Assembly: GCA_902493665.1 (NCBI GenBank)
Contig: CABUQL010000066.1
Coordinates: 1 to 7,021 of the forward strand
Reading direction: 5' to 3'
Length of the DNA: 7,021 bases
DNA from: an uncultured Eubacteriales bacterium
GTDB taxonomy: Bacteria; Bacillota; Clostridia; UMGS1810
A program made the translations under genes and the position numbers. This document shows, piece by piece, positions 5,944 to 7,021 of this stretch (the stretch's first letter is position 1; the number at the start of each line of letters is the position of its first letter). Below the pieces are notes generated by a model that saw only the letters and a list, made by a program, of their open reading frames with translations, made no database searches and was not told the origin of the DNA.

Positions 5944-6003
5944 AAACAGTCGGTTTTATACATTATTTAAGATGAAGAATGTATGAAATTGACTGTTTTT
6001 TTT
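5944..6003 (+). terminator. intrinsic terminator after thiT, unusually long stem
   Basis: Bases 5944-5964 pair with 5978-5998 in an uninterrupted 21-bp stem that includes three G-T wobbles, with a 13-nt loop. Eight T residues (5996-6003) overlap the 3' end of the stem. It begins six bases after the thiT stop codon. The A-rich 5' flank is not long enough to call it clearly bidirectional. Confidence 0.85.
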
Positions 6004-6006
6004 GTG

Positions 6007-6036
6007 TTGCAATAGCTTTTTTTTATATGGTAGAAT
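6007..6036 (+). promoter_or_regulatory. SigA-type promoter in front of the truncated glycosidase gene
   Basis: TTGCAA (6007-6012), an 18-nt spacer and TAGAAT (6031-6036), preceded by the TGG extended -10 element that the rpsB promoter also has. The start would be near 6043, only a few bases before protein-coding sequence from the middle of a gene, so the normal leader, ribosome site and gene start appear to be missing. Confidence 0.6.
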
Positions 6037-6045
6037 AATTTTAAA

Positions 6046-6945
6046 GTGTTTGGATTTTTAAATTTCGGCAGATTGTTTGTTCCGCCGGCGCTTGACGGCA
6101 AAAATCTCAACACCGACCCCGAGGTTCTTATGTGGACCGAAAAATATGCCCGTGCACTTGTTGCAAGACTTCGTGATATTAAAAACATCGTGATGTGGGA
6201 TTTGGGAAATGAGTGTAACTGCCTTGAAAGAGTAAAAACATGCGCTGAGGCGTATGTTTGGACGGCAACTGTTAGAAATGCTATTTTGTCGTCAGATAAT
6301 ACACGCCCGATTTCGTCAGGTATGCATTCTCTTGTGTGCGATAACGACAGCGGTGTATGGCAGCTTTGCGATCAGGGCGAGCTTTGCGATTTTGTTACAA
6401 CGCATCCTTATCCGTCTGCCGCCGTAAACGGAGATATTGAGCCTTACAATGAGCTTAGAATGACAATTACACCAACTGCGCAAAGCGAGTATTATGCAGG
6501 TGTTTCGAAAAAGCCGTGTATAATTCAGGAGAGCGGAACATTTTCTCCGATGCTCGGCAATGAGCGTATGTCTGCTGATTTTCTCCGTGTAAATGTGCTT
6601 TCTGCATTTGCGAACAACCTCGGAGGATTCCTTTGGTGGTGCGGTATTGAGCATTTTATTGCAACTGAAACTTGCTGCGGATTTGACCCCGAAAAGAGTG
6701 AGGAATTTTACAGAATATATAAGGAGTTCGGAAAAAATATTGCGGAAAGCTATGACGTAAAATGCGATAATCCTTATATAGGCATAACGGAACTTGACAG
6801 CGATAGCGGAAAAATCTTCTGTGCAATAAATTATTCCGAAAAACAACAGAAATTTGACGTTGAAAATAAAGATGATTTTAAGATTTTGTATGGTGCACTC
6901 GGCGATGTTCCGCCTTGCGACGGAGTAATTTTGCAGAAAAAGTGA
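6046..6945 (+). CDS. clan GH-A glycoside hydrolase (GH5/GH2-like), N-terminally truncated remnant
   Basis: The 299-residue frame encodes the second part of a TIM-barrel glycosidase. WDLGNECN (51-58) carries the likely acid/base Glu56 after the clan GH-A Asn-Glu pair. THPYP (119-123) is a substrate-site loop, and QESG (161-164) carries the likely nucleophile Glu162. GGFLWWCG (193-200) is the last barrel strand, followed by a small C-terminal beta region. Family members have roughly 130-200 residues before the GRLFVPPAL segment (here 8-16) forming the first strands of the barrel, and these are absent. GTG 6046 has no ribosome site; an in-frame TAG lies at 6031-6033, inside the promoter -10 box, so no longer start exists. 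The protein is probably non-functional or the sequence has lost a segment. Likely substrates are beta-mannan or another beta-glycoside, without certainty. No signal peptide is visible, but the part that would show one is missing. It is unrelated to thiT and separated from it by a terminator. Confidence 0.8.
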   Translation: MFGFLNFGRLFVPPALDGKNLNTDPEVLMWTEKYARALVARLRDIKNIVMWDLGNECNCLERVKTCAEAYVWTATVRNAILSSDNTRPISSGMHSLVCDNDSGVWQLCDQGELCDFVTTHPYPSAAVNGDIEPYNELRMTITPTAQSEYYAGVSKKPCIIQESGTFSPMLGNERMSADFLRVNVLSAFANNLGGFLWWCGIEHFIATETCCGFDPEKSEEFYRIYKEFGKNIAESYDVKCDNPYIGITELDSDSGKIFCAINYSEKQQKFDVENKDDFKILYGALGDVPPCDGVILQKK

Positions 6946-7021
6946 AAAAACAGAAAATTTGAATTTATAGTTTTTTAAAAATTGATAACCGCCGAAGGCA
7001 TTGTGAGTTTTTTGCTAAGCT
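6946..7021. other. unassigned AT-rich tail of the window
   Basis: After the glycosidase stop codon there is an AT-rich stretch and a tiny GCC-GAA-GGC inverted repeat (around 6992-7000), with a T run 7-8 nt later. The stem is too short for a confident terminator. No gene start or RNA gene is visible on either strand. Confidence 0.4.

Noticed and set aside
6316..6846. Cys- and Arg-rich 176-codon reverse frame
   Set aside because: It lies wholly inside the glycosidase gene, whose catalytic motifs are clear on the other strand, and lacks a ribosome site.
6986..7013. Terminator after the glycosidase
   Set aside because: The GCC/GGC stem has only three pairs and the T run is separated from it by several bases.

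Overview
The window reads as chromosomal DNA from a low-GC Gram-positive bacterium, most likely an uncultured member of the Clostridia. The clues are AT-rich intergenic DNA, strong AAGGAGG-type ribosome binding sites, SigA-like promoters with TG-extended -10 boxes, a heterodimeric BmrC/BmrD-type ABC exporter, and a TPP riboswitch in front of an ECF-type thiamine S component. No 16S or other species-level marker is present, so the placement is an inference.

Positions 1-3233 hold a leftward cluster. In transcription order it contains a promoter (3205-3233), a 103-residue three-helix membrane protein of unknown function, a YbaK-family Cys-tRNA deacylase, and the two halves of a heterodimeric ABC exporter. 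The first exporter half is complete and carries the degenerate ATPase site. The second overlaps it slightly and runs off the left edge of the window after 169 residues.

Positions 3270-5036 run rightward: a divergent promoter, a folded 5' leader, rpsB (ribosomal protein S2) and tsf (elongation factor Ts). The leader resembles an autoregulatory ribosomal-protein leader. tsf is broken. Its reading frame shifts at the conserved LLxQPF motif, apparently through a 16-nt deletion, and the normal C-terminal 55 residues are still present in another frame. Because EF-Ts is usually important or essential, this is either an assembly or sequence error or a notable real mutation.

Positions 5058-5938 hold a TPP riboswitch with its own intrinsic terminator, a 153-nt leader, and thiT, the thiamine-binding membrane subunit of an ECF transporter. 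No terminator separates tsf from the riboswitch, so the riboswitch terminator may also end the rpsB-tsf transcript. thiT is followed by a very long terminator hairpin.

Positions 6007-6945 hold a promoter followed almost at once by the interior of a clan GH-A glycoside hydrolase gene. The catalytic GNE and QESG motifs remain, but the N-terminal third or so of the barrel, the start codon and the ribosome binding site are missing. The last 76 bases contain nothing I can assign.

I see no phage, transposon, CRISPR or defence system. The most informative observations are the two damaged genes, the rpsB leader, and the TPP switch with its tsf readthrough layout.
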